Positions 54,312-63,741 are shown, counted from the first letter of the stretch. The stretch: 64,000 nt of DNA from CAVSUZ01 sp963795415 (GCA_963795415.1 CAWCHQ010000003.1:1550001-1614000), one strand, 5' to 3'. Program-made: numbers and translations. The notes: generated by a model not told the origin, from the letters alone.

Positions 54312-55028
54312 TCATGCGAACAGCAGCGCCGGCCCAGCGCCCGCATTGTGGTCGTGATCGAATACCACCCAAGCATGGTGGTGCTGCGCGCTGTTCGTCT
54401 CCTCGCCCATATCAAACCACCGGATCCGGCGCGTCAGCACGATCGTGGCCGCGAAAGGACCGCTCGAAAGAACCTCGGCGGCCCGCTTCCCCGCAATCCA
54501 TTGCAGCCGCACCAGCAGCGCAAGCTGACCTTGCACCGATTTCGTCAGCGCCAGCGCATGCCTCAGAAAGCGCAGCATGGCGGCCGAGGACTTCTCCTGA
54601 CCCGTGTGCGATCCCGTGTCGCCGTAAGGCGGGTTTGTAACAATGCCCACGCACCCATCCGGTACCCTATGGCACTCGAGAAAATCGATCCCGCCGGTGC
54701 CGAACCCGCGATCGGTGATGTCGGTCGAAACCACCTGATATCCGTTCGCTGCAAGCACATGGGACATCCCGCCATCCCCGCAGCATGGCTCCCACACCGG
54801 GCCGCGAAACCGCACATGCCGCAGCAAGGCTTCAGTCACCCAGGCAGGCGTCGCATAAAAATCCCGCCCCTCGCGCTCGAACCGAGAGATATGGATCGCA
54901 CGATGCTCCGCTCTCCGGCCAGAGGCCGGAAGGACAGGCAACCCCCGCTTCAGCTCAGCGAGCGGAAGGCCCGGCTGAACACACATTTCGCCCGAAACGG
55001 CTGCCCAAGTCGCCATGCATCCAGGCAA
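54312..55028 (-). CDS. Orphan adenine-specific DNA methyltransferase-like protein
   Basis: 238 residues (ATG 55016 is an alternative start). FYATPAWVTEALLRHV, EPCCGDGGMSHVLAANGYQVVSTDI (SAM motif I) and GIVTNPPYGDT (NPPY, motif IV of amino-methyltransferases) are clear. This arrangement is common in phage and prophage N6-adenine methylases. No restriction enzyme or phage gene is nearby, so it is an orphan, perhaps a lone remnant of a mobile element. It lies between metC and the sugar transporter, same strand. Confidence 0.8.
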   Translation of the reverse strand: MPGCMATWAAVSGEMCVQPGLPLAELKRGLPVLPASGRRAEHRAIHISRFEREGRDFYATPAWVTEALLRHVRFRGPVWEPCCGDGGMSHVLAANGYQVVSTDITDRGFGTGGIDFLECHRVPDGCVGIVTNPPYGDTGSHTGQEKSSAAMLRFLRHALALTKSVQGQLALLVRLQWIAGKRAAEVLSSGPFAATIVLTRRIRWFDMGEETNSAQHHHAWVVFDHDHNAGAGPALLFA

Positions 55029-55069
55029 TCACACCCGTCGGGCGGGCGCAAACAGGATTGCAAACGGCC

Positions 55070-56272
55070 CTATGCCGCTCCAACCCGTTCCCGCATCACC
55101 GCCAGTCCCTGCTCCAGATCCGAGATCAGATCCGACACGTCCTCCAACCCGATGTGCAGTCGCACCAGCGGGCCGCCGAAATCGCCGGAGTCCGCGGTCC
55201 GCGTTACGAAGCCTGTCGTCGGCAACACCAGGCTCTCATACCCGCCCCAGGAAGCGCCAATGCCAAACAGCTCGAGCAACTCGGCGAACGCCCAGGTCGC
55301 GTCCACGCTGAATTCCGGCTTGAACACCACGCCAAAAAGACTGCAGGCCCCGGTGAAGTCCCGCTTCCACAGTTCGTGTCCGCGCGCTCCCGGCAGCGCC
55401 GGATGCAGCACCTCCTTCACCTCCGGCCGCTTCCGCAGCCAGTGCGCCATCTCGATCCCCGCTTCCATCTGGGCGCCGAGCCGAACCGCGAGTGTGCGAA
55501 CTCCCCGCAGACAAAGCCAGCAATCATCGGGACTGGCATACTGTCCCAATGCGCTCGCTGTTCCACGCAGCCGCTCCCAATCCTCCGTCGAATTCACGGT
55601 GATGCTGCCGATCAACAAGTCCGAGTGCCCGCCCGGATACTTGGTCAACGCCTGGATCGACACATCCACCCCATGCCGGAACGGCTGGAAGAAATGGATC
55701 CCCCATGTGTTGTCCATTAGCACCTTGACCCCGCGCGCATGCGCTACCCGTGACAGCGCCGGGACGTCCTGCACTTCGAACGTATGGCTGCCGGGACTCT
55801 CCGTGTACAGAACCTTCGTCTTTGGCCGGAACAGTGGCCCGATCCCGTCGGCATCGATCTCCGGGTTATAGAACGTCGTCTCTATCCCGAACCGGGGCAG
55901 AGTCCTCTCCGCAAAGTTCCGGGCTGGACCATAAACACTGTCCGGCATCAGGCAGTGCTCGCCCGCGTTCAGGAATGCCAGCAGCGGCACTGTCACCGCC
56001 GCCAGCCCCGATCCGACGATCTGACATCGCGAGCCGCCCTCGATCTCCGCAATCGCATCCTCCAGCGCCCAGTGCGTCTCGCTCCCGCCCAGCCCGTAGG
56101 TCAGCACCTGTTCGCCGCGCCTTGCCGCCAGCGCCTTGCGCTCCTCCATCGTCGGATAGAGCACGGTGGAACCGCGCAGCAGCGGAGGATTGACAAACCC
56201 ATGCACGCGCTTGCCGGCCCGCCCGGCATGCGAAAGGCGGGTCCGGAATCGGTGCCCGGTTGTCTCGGTCAT
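55070..56272 (-). CDS. metC: Cystathionine beta-lyase (Cys/Met metabolism PLP enzyme)
   Basis: 400 residues from ATG 56272, overlapping the sseA TGA by 4 bases. YGLGGSETHWALEDAIAEIEGG, MPDSVYGPARNF, VLMDNTWGIHFFQPFRHGVDVSIQALTKYPGGHSD (PLP lysine) and VRLHIGLEDVSDLISDLEQGL are MetC-type signatures. It splits cystathionine to homocysteine, pyruvate and ammonia. Coupled to a mercaptopyruvate-type sulfurtransferase, so the two handle cysteine-derived sulfur together. Confidence 0.9.
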   Translation of the reverse strand: MTETTGHRFRTRLSHAGRAGKRVHGFVNPPLLRGSTVLYPTMEERKALAARRGEQVLTYGLGGSETHWALEDAIAEIEGGSRCQIVGSGLAAVTVPLLAFLNAGEHCLMPDSVYGPARNFAERTLPRFGIETTFYNPEIDADGIGPLFRPKTKVLYTESPGSHTFEVQDVPALSRVAHARGVKVLMDNTWGIHFFQPFRHGVDVSIQALTKYPGGHSDLLIGSITVNSTEDWERLRGTASALGQYASPDDCWLCLRGVRTLAVRLGAQMEAGIEMAHWLRKRPEVKEVLHPALPGARGHELWKRDFTGACSLFGVVFKPEFSVDATWAFAELLELFGIGASWGGYESLVLPTTGFVTRTADSGDFGGPLVRLHIGLEDVSDLISDLEQGLAVMRERVGAA

Positions 56273-57114
56273 CGCTGCTTCGTCTCCACGGGAGTGTCGG
56301 GGCGCCCGCCCCATTCGGTCCAGGAGCCGTCATACACGGCACCTTCCGGCAGTCCAGCCAGCACCATACCCAGCGTGAGTACACAGGCCGTCACCCCGCT
56401 GCCGCAGCTCGTCACCACCGGCCGGGTCCCGTCCACCCCAACCCGTGCCAGCCTCGCCCGCAATGCTCCGGCATCCCGGAACGTCAAATCCGGGTTCAGC
56501 AGCTCCGTGTAAGGCAGGCTCGCCGCCCCAGGTATATGCCCGCTACGCATCCCGGCCCGAGGCTCCGGCGTCTCGCCAGTAAACCGTCCTGCCGCCCGCG
56601 CATCCAGGACCAGCTCCCGCCCCTCCGGCACATTACGCAGCACATCCCCAATCCCCCGGACCCGCGTCGCACGGTAATCCGGGCGAAACCGCCCCGACGC
56701 CGGAGCCGCCGGTTCACCCGCTTCCACCGGCCTTCCTTCGCGCTGCCATTTCGGCAGTCCACCGTCCAGCACGGCCACCTGGTCGTGCCCGAACAGCCCC
56801 ATCAACCACCAGCCGCGGGCCGCCGAAGACAACCCCTTCTGGTCGTAGAATACCAAGCGGGAGTCATTGGAAACGCCCAGCTCCACCATCAGCTTCGCGA
56901 AACGCCCGGGCGTCGGCACCATGTGCGGCAGTTCTGTGTCCTGATCCGCTATCGCATCGATATCGAAGAACCGGGCGCCCGGAATATGGGCTTTGCGAAA
57001 CTCGGTCCGACCGTCCTTGCCCTCGTTCGGCAGATACATGGTTGCATCGAAAACCACCACGTTCGGGGAGCCCAGCTCGCGTGCAAGCCATTCCGTGCGG
57101 ACCAACGGGCTCAT
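56269..57114 (-). CDS. sseA: 3-mercaptopyruvate/thiosulfate sulfurtransferase
   Basis: 281 residues, two rhodanese domains. The second carries the active loop SCGSGVTACV, the sequence type of 3-mercaptopyruvate sulfurtransferases (CG[S/T]GVTAC). First domain: FDATMYLPNEGKDGRTEFRKAHIPGARFFDID. Transfers sulfur from mercaptopyruvate to thiol or cyanide acceptors in the cytoplasm. Co-translated with metC. Confidence 0.93.
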   Translation of the reverse strand: MSPLVRTEWLARELGSPNVVVFDATMYLPNEGKDGRTEFRKAHIPGARFFDIDAIADQDTELPHMVPTPGRFAKLMVELGVSNDSRLVFYDQKGLSSAARGWWLMGLFGHDQVAVLDGGLPKWQREGRPVEAGEPAAPASGRFRPDYRATRVRGIGDVLRNVPEGRELVLDARAAGRFTGETPEPRAGMRSGHIPGAASLPYTELLNPDLTFRDAGALRARLARVGVDGTRPVVTSCGSGVTACVLTLGMVLAGLPEGAVYDGSWTEWGGRPDTPVETKQR

Positions 57115-57132
57115 CTCACCTCCTCAAACGTT

Positions 57133-57166
57133 GTCATTGCGAGGTCCGAAAGGCGCGAAGCAATCC
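57133..57166. repeat. Dispersed palindromic repeat of the 'GTCATTGCGAGG...GCGAAGCAATCC' type
   Basis: ATTGC (57136-57140) and GCAAT (57160-57164) form inverted ends around a GC-rich centre, giving the outline GTCATTGCGAGG - GCGCGAAGCAATCC between alaX and sseA. Short repeats with the same ends are found scattered in many bacterial genomes. Only one copy was noticed in this window. Confidence 0.6.
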
Positions 57167-57179
57167 CGCGCACGTCTGG

Positions 57180-57905
57180 CTATGTCGCAGACGATGCCAG
57201 CTCGATCACAATCCGCCGGTTCTGCTTGCCCTTGCTCTCCATCTTCGCTACGCGCACCCGCCCGATTTCCCCCGTCCGCGCCACATGCGTCCCGCCACAT
57301 GGCTGCAGATCGACCGGTGTCTCCCAAGCGCCGATCCGCACCAGCCGCACCCGCCCGCTTCCCCGCGGCGGCTTCACCGATAACGTCCGCACCAGGCCCG
57401 GATCGGTATCCAGCACCAACTCATCCACCCACTCCACCGTCACCGGGTGATCCGCTACTACCAGCGCGTTCAGACCCGCCTCAATCGTCTCCTTCGCGGG
57501 CGGGTTCGGCAGATCGAAATCCAGCCGCGACCGGCCCACCCCGACCGAGCCCCCGGTCACCGCCGCTCCCGGCAACGCCGCGCAAAGCAGGTGCATCGCC
57601 GTGTGCGATCGCATCAGCCGATAGCGCCGGTCCCAGTCGATCTCCATTTCCACATTCGCCCCAACCGGAGGCATCGCCGCTCCCGCCGCCGGCACATGCA
57701 CGACTGCCGCGCCCTCACCCTTGATCGTATCGGCGACCGCCATCTCCCCGCCGGCCCAACGCAACGTGCCTACGTCCCCTGGCTGTCCGCCGGAGCGCGC
57801 GTAGAAGATGGTCCGGTCCAGCTCCACCCCGGCGGTGCCGCTCGCCACCACCACCGCGCTCGCCGATCTCAACCGCGGATCTTCCAGAAACAGTCGCTTG
57901 GTCAT
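57180..57905 (-). CDS. alaX: Alanyl-tRNA editing protein AlaX-like
   Basis: 241 residues from ATG 57905, overlapping the Nudix gene's TGA by 4 bases. RTIFYARSGGQPGDVG, RSHTAMHLLCAAL (HxxxH zinc motif) and PCGGTHVARTGEIG (third ligand, CxxxH) are the editing-domain motifs of AlaRS and AlaX. It frees tRNA-Ala mischarged with Ser or Gly. Length fits AlaX with an N-terminal barrel. Confidence 0.93.
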   Translation of the reverse strand: MTKRLFLEDPRLRSASAVVVASGTAGVELDRTIFYARSGGQPGDVGTLRWAGGEMAVADTIKGEGAAVVHVPAAGAAMPPVGANVEMEIDWDRRYRLMRSHTAMHLLCAALPGAAVTGGSVGVGRSRLDFDLPNPPAKETIEAGLNALVVADHPVTVEWVDELVLDTDPGLVRTLSVKPPRGSGRVRLVRIGAWETPVDLQPCGGTHVARTGEIGRVRVAKMESKGKQNRRIVIELASSAT

Positions 57906-58540
57906 TGCTTCGTCCACTCCCGCCGCAACATCTCCCGCCGGGCACTCAGCCACAGCAGCGCTATCGCCGTCACCGAGTTGGGAAACCGCCCTTCAACCGC
58001 CGCCCCGATCGCCGCATCCGCTTGCCACAACCGAACCCGAATGTCCTCGTCCTCCTGGGGCATGCCAGCATGGCCGATAATGCCATCCGGCCTAGCCTCC
58101 TGCACCCTCACTCGCCCCGCGAAAATCCGGCAAGTCTCATCAGACCCGCCTGCGGTCAGAATAAACCGGCCAAACTCATGCAGCCGGTCGGGCTCCAACC
58201 CTACCTCCTCCTTGACCTCACGCCGGATCGTCTGCTCCGCGCTCTCGCCCGGGTCACACAGCCCCGCCGGTATCTCCACCATCACCGGGTCCATTCCCGC
58301 AGCCAGCGCCGGCAGCCGGAACTGCTCGATCAGCACCACCGCGTCCTTCTCTGGGTCGTATGGCAGCAACGCCGCAGCCTCTCCCCGCCGCCAGAGCTCC
58401 CACGTCCTGAGCCCGCTCTGCCGGCCGTCGAAGCGCCTGTGCCGGAACCGGATCCGGTCGAGCGGAAACCGCCCCGACCAGACCCGCTCCTCTAACTCGA
58501 TCTCCACACCAGTATAAGGCGGCCAAGGCTGCAACGGCAT
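57902..58540 (-). CDS. Nudix hydrolase, probable ADP-ribose pyrophosphatase
   Basis: 212 residues. The Nudix box is complete and reads GLCDPGESAEQTIRREVKEE followed by VGLE around residues 94-117. The flanking DAVVLIEQFRLPAL and LTAGGSDETCRIFAGRV are typical of the NudF/ADPRase group, which splits ADP-ribose to AMP and ribose 5-phosphate. Coupled to alaX by an ATGA overlap. Confidence 0.92.
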   Translation of the reverse strand: MPLQPWPPYTGVEIELEERVWSGRFPLDRIRFRHRRFDGRQSGLRTWELWRRGEAAALLPYDPEKDAVVLIEQFRLPALAAGMDPVMVEIPAGLCDPGESAEQTIRREVKEEVGLEPDRLHEFGRFILTAGGSDETCRIFAGRVRVQEARPDGIIGHAGMPQEDEDIRVRLWQADAAIGAAVEGRFPNSVTAIALLWLSARREMLRREWTKQ

Positions 58541-58600
58541 CCGGCTAACATACAGGCGGTGGGCCCGGCCGCCACCTGGGCGCCGCGGTGGGCCGGACGC

Positions 58601-59492
58601 TCAGGCCGGAGCCGCCGCCAGAAATTGCCGCAGTCGCGAGGCTCCGCTCACCCCCTTAAGGGCATCCCTCCACGCCGCCTCAGCTACGCGCTGATGCGCC
58701 GCTACAGCCTCGTCAGCCCCGGTGATCATCGCAACGCCGGTCTGTAGGCTTGGTAATGTGTCCGGCCGGAAGGGATTGACCCCCAGCGTGACCCGGTCGC
58801 GCGACCGAATGATCTGGAAAAACGACGTCGGCTCTGCCCCGGTCAGCAGGCCGAATTGCAGGCCCATCGGCTCAGCCTCCATCAAGGAGGCCATGTTGGC
58901 CACCTCAGCCTCGGCCACCTGCCTACAAATTCGCTTCATCCGTTCCGAAGTCGCAAGTCCGGCAGCCACACCACTCTCCAGCAGGCGGCGCACCGCAGAC
59001 AGCGAAACCATGCAGATGATGCTCGGCCGGCGAATCCCGTACATCTTCTTCCGCGCCGCTAGCAACCCCAGCACCTGCTCTGCTTGCGTAGCCGCGCCCA
59101 TACTGTCGCCCTGAAGCTGCACCGCTTCATCGAAGGCCGACCGCAAGGCCGAGTCGTACCGAATCCGACGTCGTCAGATAACAAAGCGGACCGAACACCT
59201 CCAAAATCTGATCCGCCGTCTCCTCCATCTGGCGAAGACGTTCGAAATACCCGACCGGACGATTGTAATATTCCACGCCAATTCCAAGCAGGGACAGCGG
59301 GGAAATGCTCAAAAGCTCCGCCAACCTTTTGACGGTGTCGAGCTTGATGACGTCGCCCTTTTCATACCGATAGAGCGCCGCCCGCGACACACCAAGCCGC
59401 GCGGCGATCTCCTCGGCCCGAAGCCCGAACTCGAGACGATACGCCCGAAGCTGCTGGCCGATTTCGGTAAACCGCATCGACATCCGACCCAC
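58601..59492 (-). pseudogene. XRE-family transcriptional regulator, frameshifted
   Basis: From ATG 59492 (59483 and 59477 are alternatives) an HTH domain is plain: IGQQLRAYRLEFGLRAEEIAARLGVSRAALYRYEKGDVIKLDTVKRLAELLSISP. At about 59159-59160 an extra base ends this frame early; the other frame goes on as YDSALRSAFDEAVQLQGDSM and runs to LRQFLAAAPA at 58601. One base removed gives 297 codons. The C-terminal 180 residues form a helical effector-type domain, of no family I recognise. Probably a local repressor of the flanking genes; upstream is an SDR and UgpB-like receptor on the same strand. Confidence 0.8.
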
Positions 59493-59663
59493 CCCCCGGC
59501 GCTGCCAGTCTGGTTCAGGCCGGCAGCCGGCCTCACAACCCAGTGATTTTCACACAACCTAGGGCTTGCATTATTGAATATGCAATATCCAAAACATCCA
59601 CTGTCGCTCGATTTTGCTTTCCGGGCAGGTTTTCCGGCCTCTGGCGCCGTTCCGTCACACTCG

Positions 59664-60446
59664 TCACACCACGGGAGATGCACCGCCGTCCATATTGATC
59701 GCTGTCCCGGTCGTGAATCCCGCGTGATCCGAGGCAAGCAGGCACGCCATCGCAGCAAACTCCTCCGGTCGCCCAAGTCGCCCAAGCGGAATATTCGCGC
59801 CCAGCTTTCCTATGAATTCCTCGAACGGCACGTTCGCGCCCTGCGACTGATGCCTCCGCACCCACTGGTCAGAGACGATCTGTCCCACGAGCAATGCATT
59901 GACAAGAACGTTGTGCGGCGCGCCCTCTCCGGCCAGAATCTTCGTCAGTGCCATCCCCGCCGCGCGGGAAACCGCTGTCGGCGCGCCCCCGGCGCGCGGC
60001 GCCTTCGCTCCGATGTTCAGCACATTGATAACGCGCCCCCACCGACGTTCCTTCATCTGAGGGAGCACCAGTCGGCTGAGCCGTATTGCCGCAAATAGTT
60101 TCAGATCGAGATCTTCTTGCCAGATCTCATCAGTGATCTGCTCGAACGGCATCGCACGCGACGTGCCGGCATTGTTCACCAGGATGTCGATCTTCCCGAA
60201 CGCTCCCATGGCCGAGTCGAACGCGCGCCTGCAGTCCGCGGCTTTGGAAACATCACACGCCACCGCGACCACCCGTCCCCGGGCGGACCGCTCAATCTCC
60301 CGTTTCGCTTCCTCCAGCACATCGGCGCGTCGCGCCAGAATCGTCACACCGGCCCCCGAAGCCGCAAACCGGTTCGCCATTGCAAACCCCAGCCCCTTGC
60401 TGCTTCCGGTAATCATCGCGGACCGCCCCGCTAGGCTGATTTCCAT
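59664..60446 (-). CDS. SDR family protein lacking the YxxxK catalytic pair
   Basis: 260 residues from ATG 60446 with GGGAGGAGGG upstream. SSKGLGFAMANRFAASGAGV and KIDILVNNAGTSRAMP are the cofactor motifs, and the end FTTGTAINMDGGASPVV is typical. Where YxxxK is expected the sequence is APTAVSRAAGMALTK, so Tyr and Lys are replaced (T and R by alignment). It may therefore use another mechanism or have lost activity. 20 bases after the UgpB-like gene. Confidence 0.88.
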   Translation of the reverse strand: MEISLAGRSAMITGSSKGLGFAMANRFAASGAGVTILARRADVLEEAKREIERSARGRVVAVACDVSKAADCRRAFDSAMGAFGKIDILVNNAGTSRAMPFEQITDEIWQEDLDLKLFAAIRLSRLVLPQMKERRWGRVINVLNIGAKAPRAGGAPTAVSRAAGMALTKILAGEGAPHNVLVNALLVGQIVSDQWVRRHQSQGANVPFEEFIGKLGANIPLGRLGRPEEFAAMACLLASDHAGFTTGTAINMDGGASPVV

Positions 60447-60465
60447 TCGTCCCTCCTCCCTTTCC

Positions 60466-61800
60466 TCAGCCCGCTACGGAGCGCTGAAACTCCCGCAATA
60501 CTTTATTGCCACGCAGCACCGCAGCCTGCAGCGCCGCCTTGGCGTCCTGCTGGCCCGCCAGCGCCTTCTCGCATTCCTCCTCGACGATGGTGCGGATTTC
60601 CGGCATTCGCCCCAGATGGAAGCCGCGCGAATTGTCGGTCACTTGCCCGCGCGTCAATTGCTGGACCGGAATCTCGGCGTCGGGATCCTTCTCCAGCCAT
60701 CCCTGCTTTTGCACCACCTCGAACCCAGCATGCGTGATCGGTATGTAGCCCGTCGCCTCGCTCCACTCCGCATCGTTCTCTGGTAATGCAAGGAAGCGCA
60801 GAAACTCCGCCACTGCCCGATACTCGCCCGCGCTTCGCTGCGGCGCCGTCAAGACCCAGAAGCTCGCGCCGCCGATCGATGAGTTGATCGGCTGGTGAAT
60901 AATGCTCGGATCATACGGCAGAAATGCCGCCGCCCAGTTGAACTTCGCCCCGCTGAGCAGCGATCCGCGCAACGCCGATGATGAAAAGTCGATCGCCGAA
61001 TCGCCTGAGATGAACGCGCCGTCGCCGGACCCGTCACGCCCCGTGTAGTGAAACGTTCCGTCCTTCGCCATATCGAGCAGGCGTTGCAGGTTGTGCACGT
61101 GCGCCGGGCTGTTGATCCGAAGCTCCGCATTCAGCCCTTTAAATCCGTTCGCCTCGGTCGCATACGGCAGATTGTGAATCGCGCTGAACTGCTCGAAATG
61201 CGCCCACACGACCGATCCGGTGATCACCGGATACTGCGCCGCCTTCTTGTCCCGCAGCGTGCGCGCGAGCTCGACAAGCTCGGGCCATGTCGCCGGAAAT
61301 GTTCCCCGATCCACCCCCGCCCGCGCAAACGCGTCCTTATTGTACCAGCAGATGCATGTGGACGAATTGAACGGCATCGACGCCAGCCGCCCGTCCGAGG
61401 TGCTGTAGTAGCCCCGCACCGCCGGGATATACGCCGCTGGATCAAGCTCCACTCCGGTTTCCTGACTCAGCCGCCAGATCGGCTTCACCACCTTCGACGA
61501 ACTCAGCATGGTTTCGGTGCCCACCTCAAACACCTGGGCCACGTGCGGCGCCTGTCCGGCCCGCCACGCGGCGGCCATTGCCGGAAGCAGATCCTTGTAA
61601 ACGCCCTTGAACACCCCGGCGGCCTCAACCCCGTTCTGGCTGGCATTGAATTTCTCGATCAGCTTGCCAAGCTCGTCACCCGGCGCCGATCCCATGGCAT
61701 GCCAGATGGTGATCTTGATCCGCTCCGCCGATCGGACAATGCGCGGAGCAGCCAGGGTCGCCGGCACGGCAGCAAAAAGCGCACGCCGGGATATGTTCAT
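60466..61800 (-). CDS. Extracellular solute-binding protein, UgpB-like (family 1)
   Basis: 444 residues from ATG 61800 with GAGGGAGGAG upstream. The N-terminus NISRRALFAAVPATLAAPRIVRSA has a twin-arginine signal. ITIWHAMGSAPGDELGKLIEKFNASQ, GQAPHVAQVFEVGTETML and SGDSAIDFSSSALRGSL match glycerol-3-phosphate receptors. Late segment TGYIPITHAGFEVV is also typical. No UgpA, E or C genes follow; the SDR comes next. Likely ligand is a glycerol-phosphate or sugar compound. Confidence 0.9.
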   Translation of the reverse strand: MNISRRALFAAVPATLAAPRIVRSAERIKITIWHAMGSAPGDELGKLIEKFNASQNGVEAAGVFKGVYKDLLPAMAAAWRAGQAPHVAQVFEVGTETMLSSSKVVKPIWRLSQETGVELDPAAYIPAVRGYYSTSDGRLASMPFNSSTCICWYNKDAFARAGVDRGTFPATWPELVELARTLRDKKAAQYPVITGSVVWAHFEQFSAIHNLPYATEANGFKGLNAELRINSPAHVHNLQRLLDMAKDGTFHYTGRDGSGDGAFISGDSAIDFSSSALRGSLLSGAKFNWAAAFLPYDPSIIHQPINSSIGGASFWVLTAPQRSAGEYRAVAEFLRFLALPENDAEWSEATGYIPITHAGFEVVQKQGWLEKDPDAEIPVQQLTRGQVTDNSRGFHLGRMPEIRTIVEEECEKALAGQQDAKAALQAAVLRGNKVLREFQRSVAG

Positions 61801-61859
61801 GGTCTCCTCCCTCTCGACCTTTTATCAGGACAGGTTAAAGCCAATTCGTTCGGAACGGA

Positions 61860-62300
61860 ATGCCACCATCCATCGCCATGCTGACCACCCTGCAGTATCA
61901 GTTCCTCGACCGCCGGCGAGTCGCCCGGCTCGCAACGGCGGACCGTAATGGCGTGCCTCACGTCGTACCCGTTTGCTTCGCCGTTTACGACGGCAATCTT
62001 TACATCACTATCGATGAAAAGCCGAAGCAGCCGGGCCGGCTCCTCAAGCGCCTTCGCAACCTTGCGCAAAATCCCTATGCTGCTGTCATCGTCGATCAAT
62101 ACGAGGAGGACTGGTCCCGCCTCGGCTGGCTCATGCTCCGTGGCCCTACCGAAATCCTCCCTTCCGGCCCCGAGCATGACGCGGCCCAGGCCCTGCTCCG
62201 CTCACGTTATCCCCAATACGCCGCGATGAGCCTCGGAAAGCTCCCGGTCATCGCGCTCCGCATCGAACGCGCCACCGCTTGGGGCAATCTCGGCAGCTGA
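61860..62300 (+). CDS. PPOX-class (pyridoxamine phosphate oxidase-like) flavin-binding protein
   Basis: 146 residues from ATG 61860. RRVARLATADRNGVPHVVPVCFAVYDGNLYITIDEKPK is the split-barrel start that binds a flavin or F420, followed by RLRNLAQNPYAAVIVDQYEEDWSRLGWLMLRGPTEIL. The C-terminus WGNLGS is typical of the subfamily annotated TIGR03668. Redox partner and substrate unknown. Divergent from the UgpB-like gene by 59 bases. Confidence 0.85.
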   Translation: MPPSIAMLTTLQYQFLDRRRVARLATADRNGVPHVVPVCFAVYDGNLYITIDEKPKQPGRLLKRLRNLAQNPYAAVIVDQYEEDWSRLGWLMLRGPTEILPSGPEHDAAQALLRSRYPQYAAMSLGKLPVIALRIERATAWGNLGS

Positions 62301-62338
62301 TTCTGATGCAGCATGCAGCCTCTCTTCGAATGTCGGTG

Positions 62339-63625
62339 CTACCTGCTGTCGTGTACATACATATATGGGCTACCCCCAACGGACCCATAGGAGACCGAGA
62401 GCCGTCCATCGGCAAGATCGCTCTGAGTAAAGCCAGCCAACGTTAGCGACGCCGTCGGCACGCCGGCGGCAGTCGCATGCAGGGTGAGGCCTGTGTACCC
62501 GGGAGCGCCCTGGCCATCGGCCCAGGTGAGATCGAAATTCTGTGGAGTAATCCCCCAAATCGTCGCCGAAATCGCCAGCGTGAAAATTGTTGACCGTGCT
62601 CCAGATCTCCGCTGAAGGCCCGCGATCATCCACGAAGAACGTGTCCGTTCCGGTTCCTCCAGTCAGAAAGTTCGACCCCGTCCCGCCGTCCACAACGTTG
62701 GTGCCGCTACTGACTGCAACTGCGTCTTCGCCGCCGCCGGTGTGAAGGAACCAGTTGGGAGTACTCACGCTCACGTTCAGGTTATCGGGCGTGATATTAA
62801 CGTACTCGGTTTGCACCCCGCTCACCGGCCCCGGGTAGAACTGCACCGCTGGCGGCGCCGCCTCGCCGGCAGTGGCGTCAAAGGCTGCAAATCCCGGCAA
62901 AACAGGCGGTGTCGTGAGGGTATTGTTCGCGACGGTGGCAACGCTTACCGACGCGATATCAAAAGTATAAATCGTATTGTCAGACGGATTCGCTGTCGGC
63001 TGAAGTGCCCCACTGTAGCCCGCCGCCCAGCTTGTATCGGGAGCCCAGAAATTCAGATGCAACGCCATCGGACCTTGAGGTATGTCCGTGGTGCTCTCTC
63101 GCACAAGCTGGCCGTTGATGAACCAAAGCACCTCGTTCGGAAACCACTCCATAGTGTAAGTCTGATACGAAGTAAGGCTTGGGTCCGGCACAAACTGCGG
63201 ATTGCCCGCGCCGAGCGGCTGGTTACTGTAGACGTTTGTCTGCTCCTGGTTATTCTGGGCTGCGACAACGTTCGATAGCGATTCATAGTCGAGTTCGTTA
63301 TAAAGCATGGTCGAGCTGTCGTAATTATAAGCGAAGAATCCCCCCACCATTCCGGGAAGGTTAGTCCCCAGTCGGGCTACTGCGGTGAAGGCGATTCCGC
63401 CGGAATTGTTAATAAAGGTGTTGTCATTGAAGTTCAGATAACTGATTACCTCAGAACCTAAAAAGGCATTTCCTGGTCCGGTGGGGTTGTAAGTCTGTAA
63501 CGTTAACTGCAAAGCACCGTTCGACACGCTGGGAAGATATTGCTCCATCTGGGTTCCAGCGGAGCATTGTCCGCGAAATTATCCTGAAGCAAGGTTTGTG
63601 TTACAGGTGCCAGGCTCATCGGCAT
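62339..63625 (-). pseudogene. GH16-type glycanase with RTX-like repeat segment, two frameshifts
   Basis: Start ATG 63625 with AGAGG 8 bases before: MPMSLAPVTQTLLQDNFADNAPLEPRW, then near 63546 a lost G moves to EQYLPSVSNGALQLTL. The GH16 active site NELDYES (ELDYE of the E-x-D-x-E motif) lies mid-domain, followed by MEWFPNEVLWFINGQLV. A C-terminal part has GGEDAVAVSSGTNVVDGGTGSNFLTGGTGTDTFFVDD, an RTX-like calcium-binding repeat, then an extra base near 62567 leads to ATIWGITPQNFDLTWADGQG. Net phase is kept: 429 codons. No signal peptide; type I secretion is inferred from the repeats. Acts on beta-glucans or similar polymers. Confidence 0.8.
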
Positions 63626-63741
63626 GGGTTAGCCTCTGAAGCAGAGACGTCAGAGGCCACAAAAGAACGTGGCCGTTGCAACGCTAGGCTTGGATTAGGA
63701 AATTGTCAACGATAATATAATCGGATCTCGCCTTGGCGCCT

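Noticed and set aside
54231..55871. 546-codon open frame on the plus strand
   Set aside because: Shadow of the methylase and metC; rich in Arg, Pro and His without any motif.
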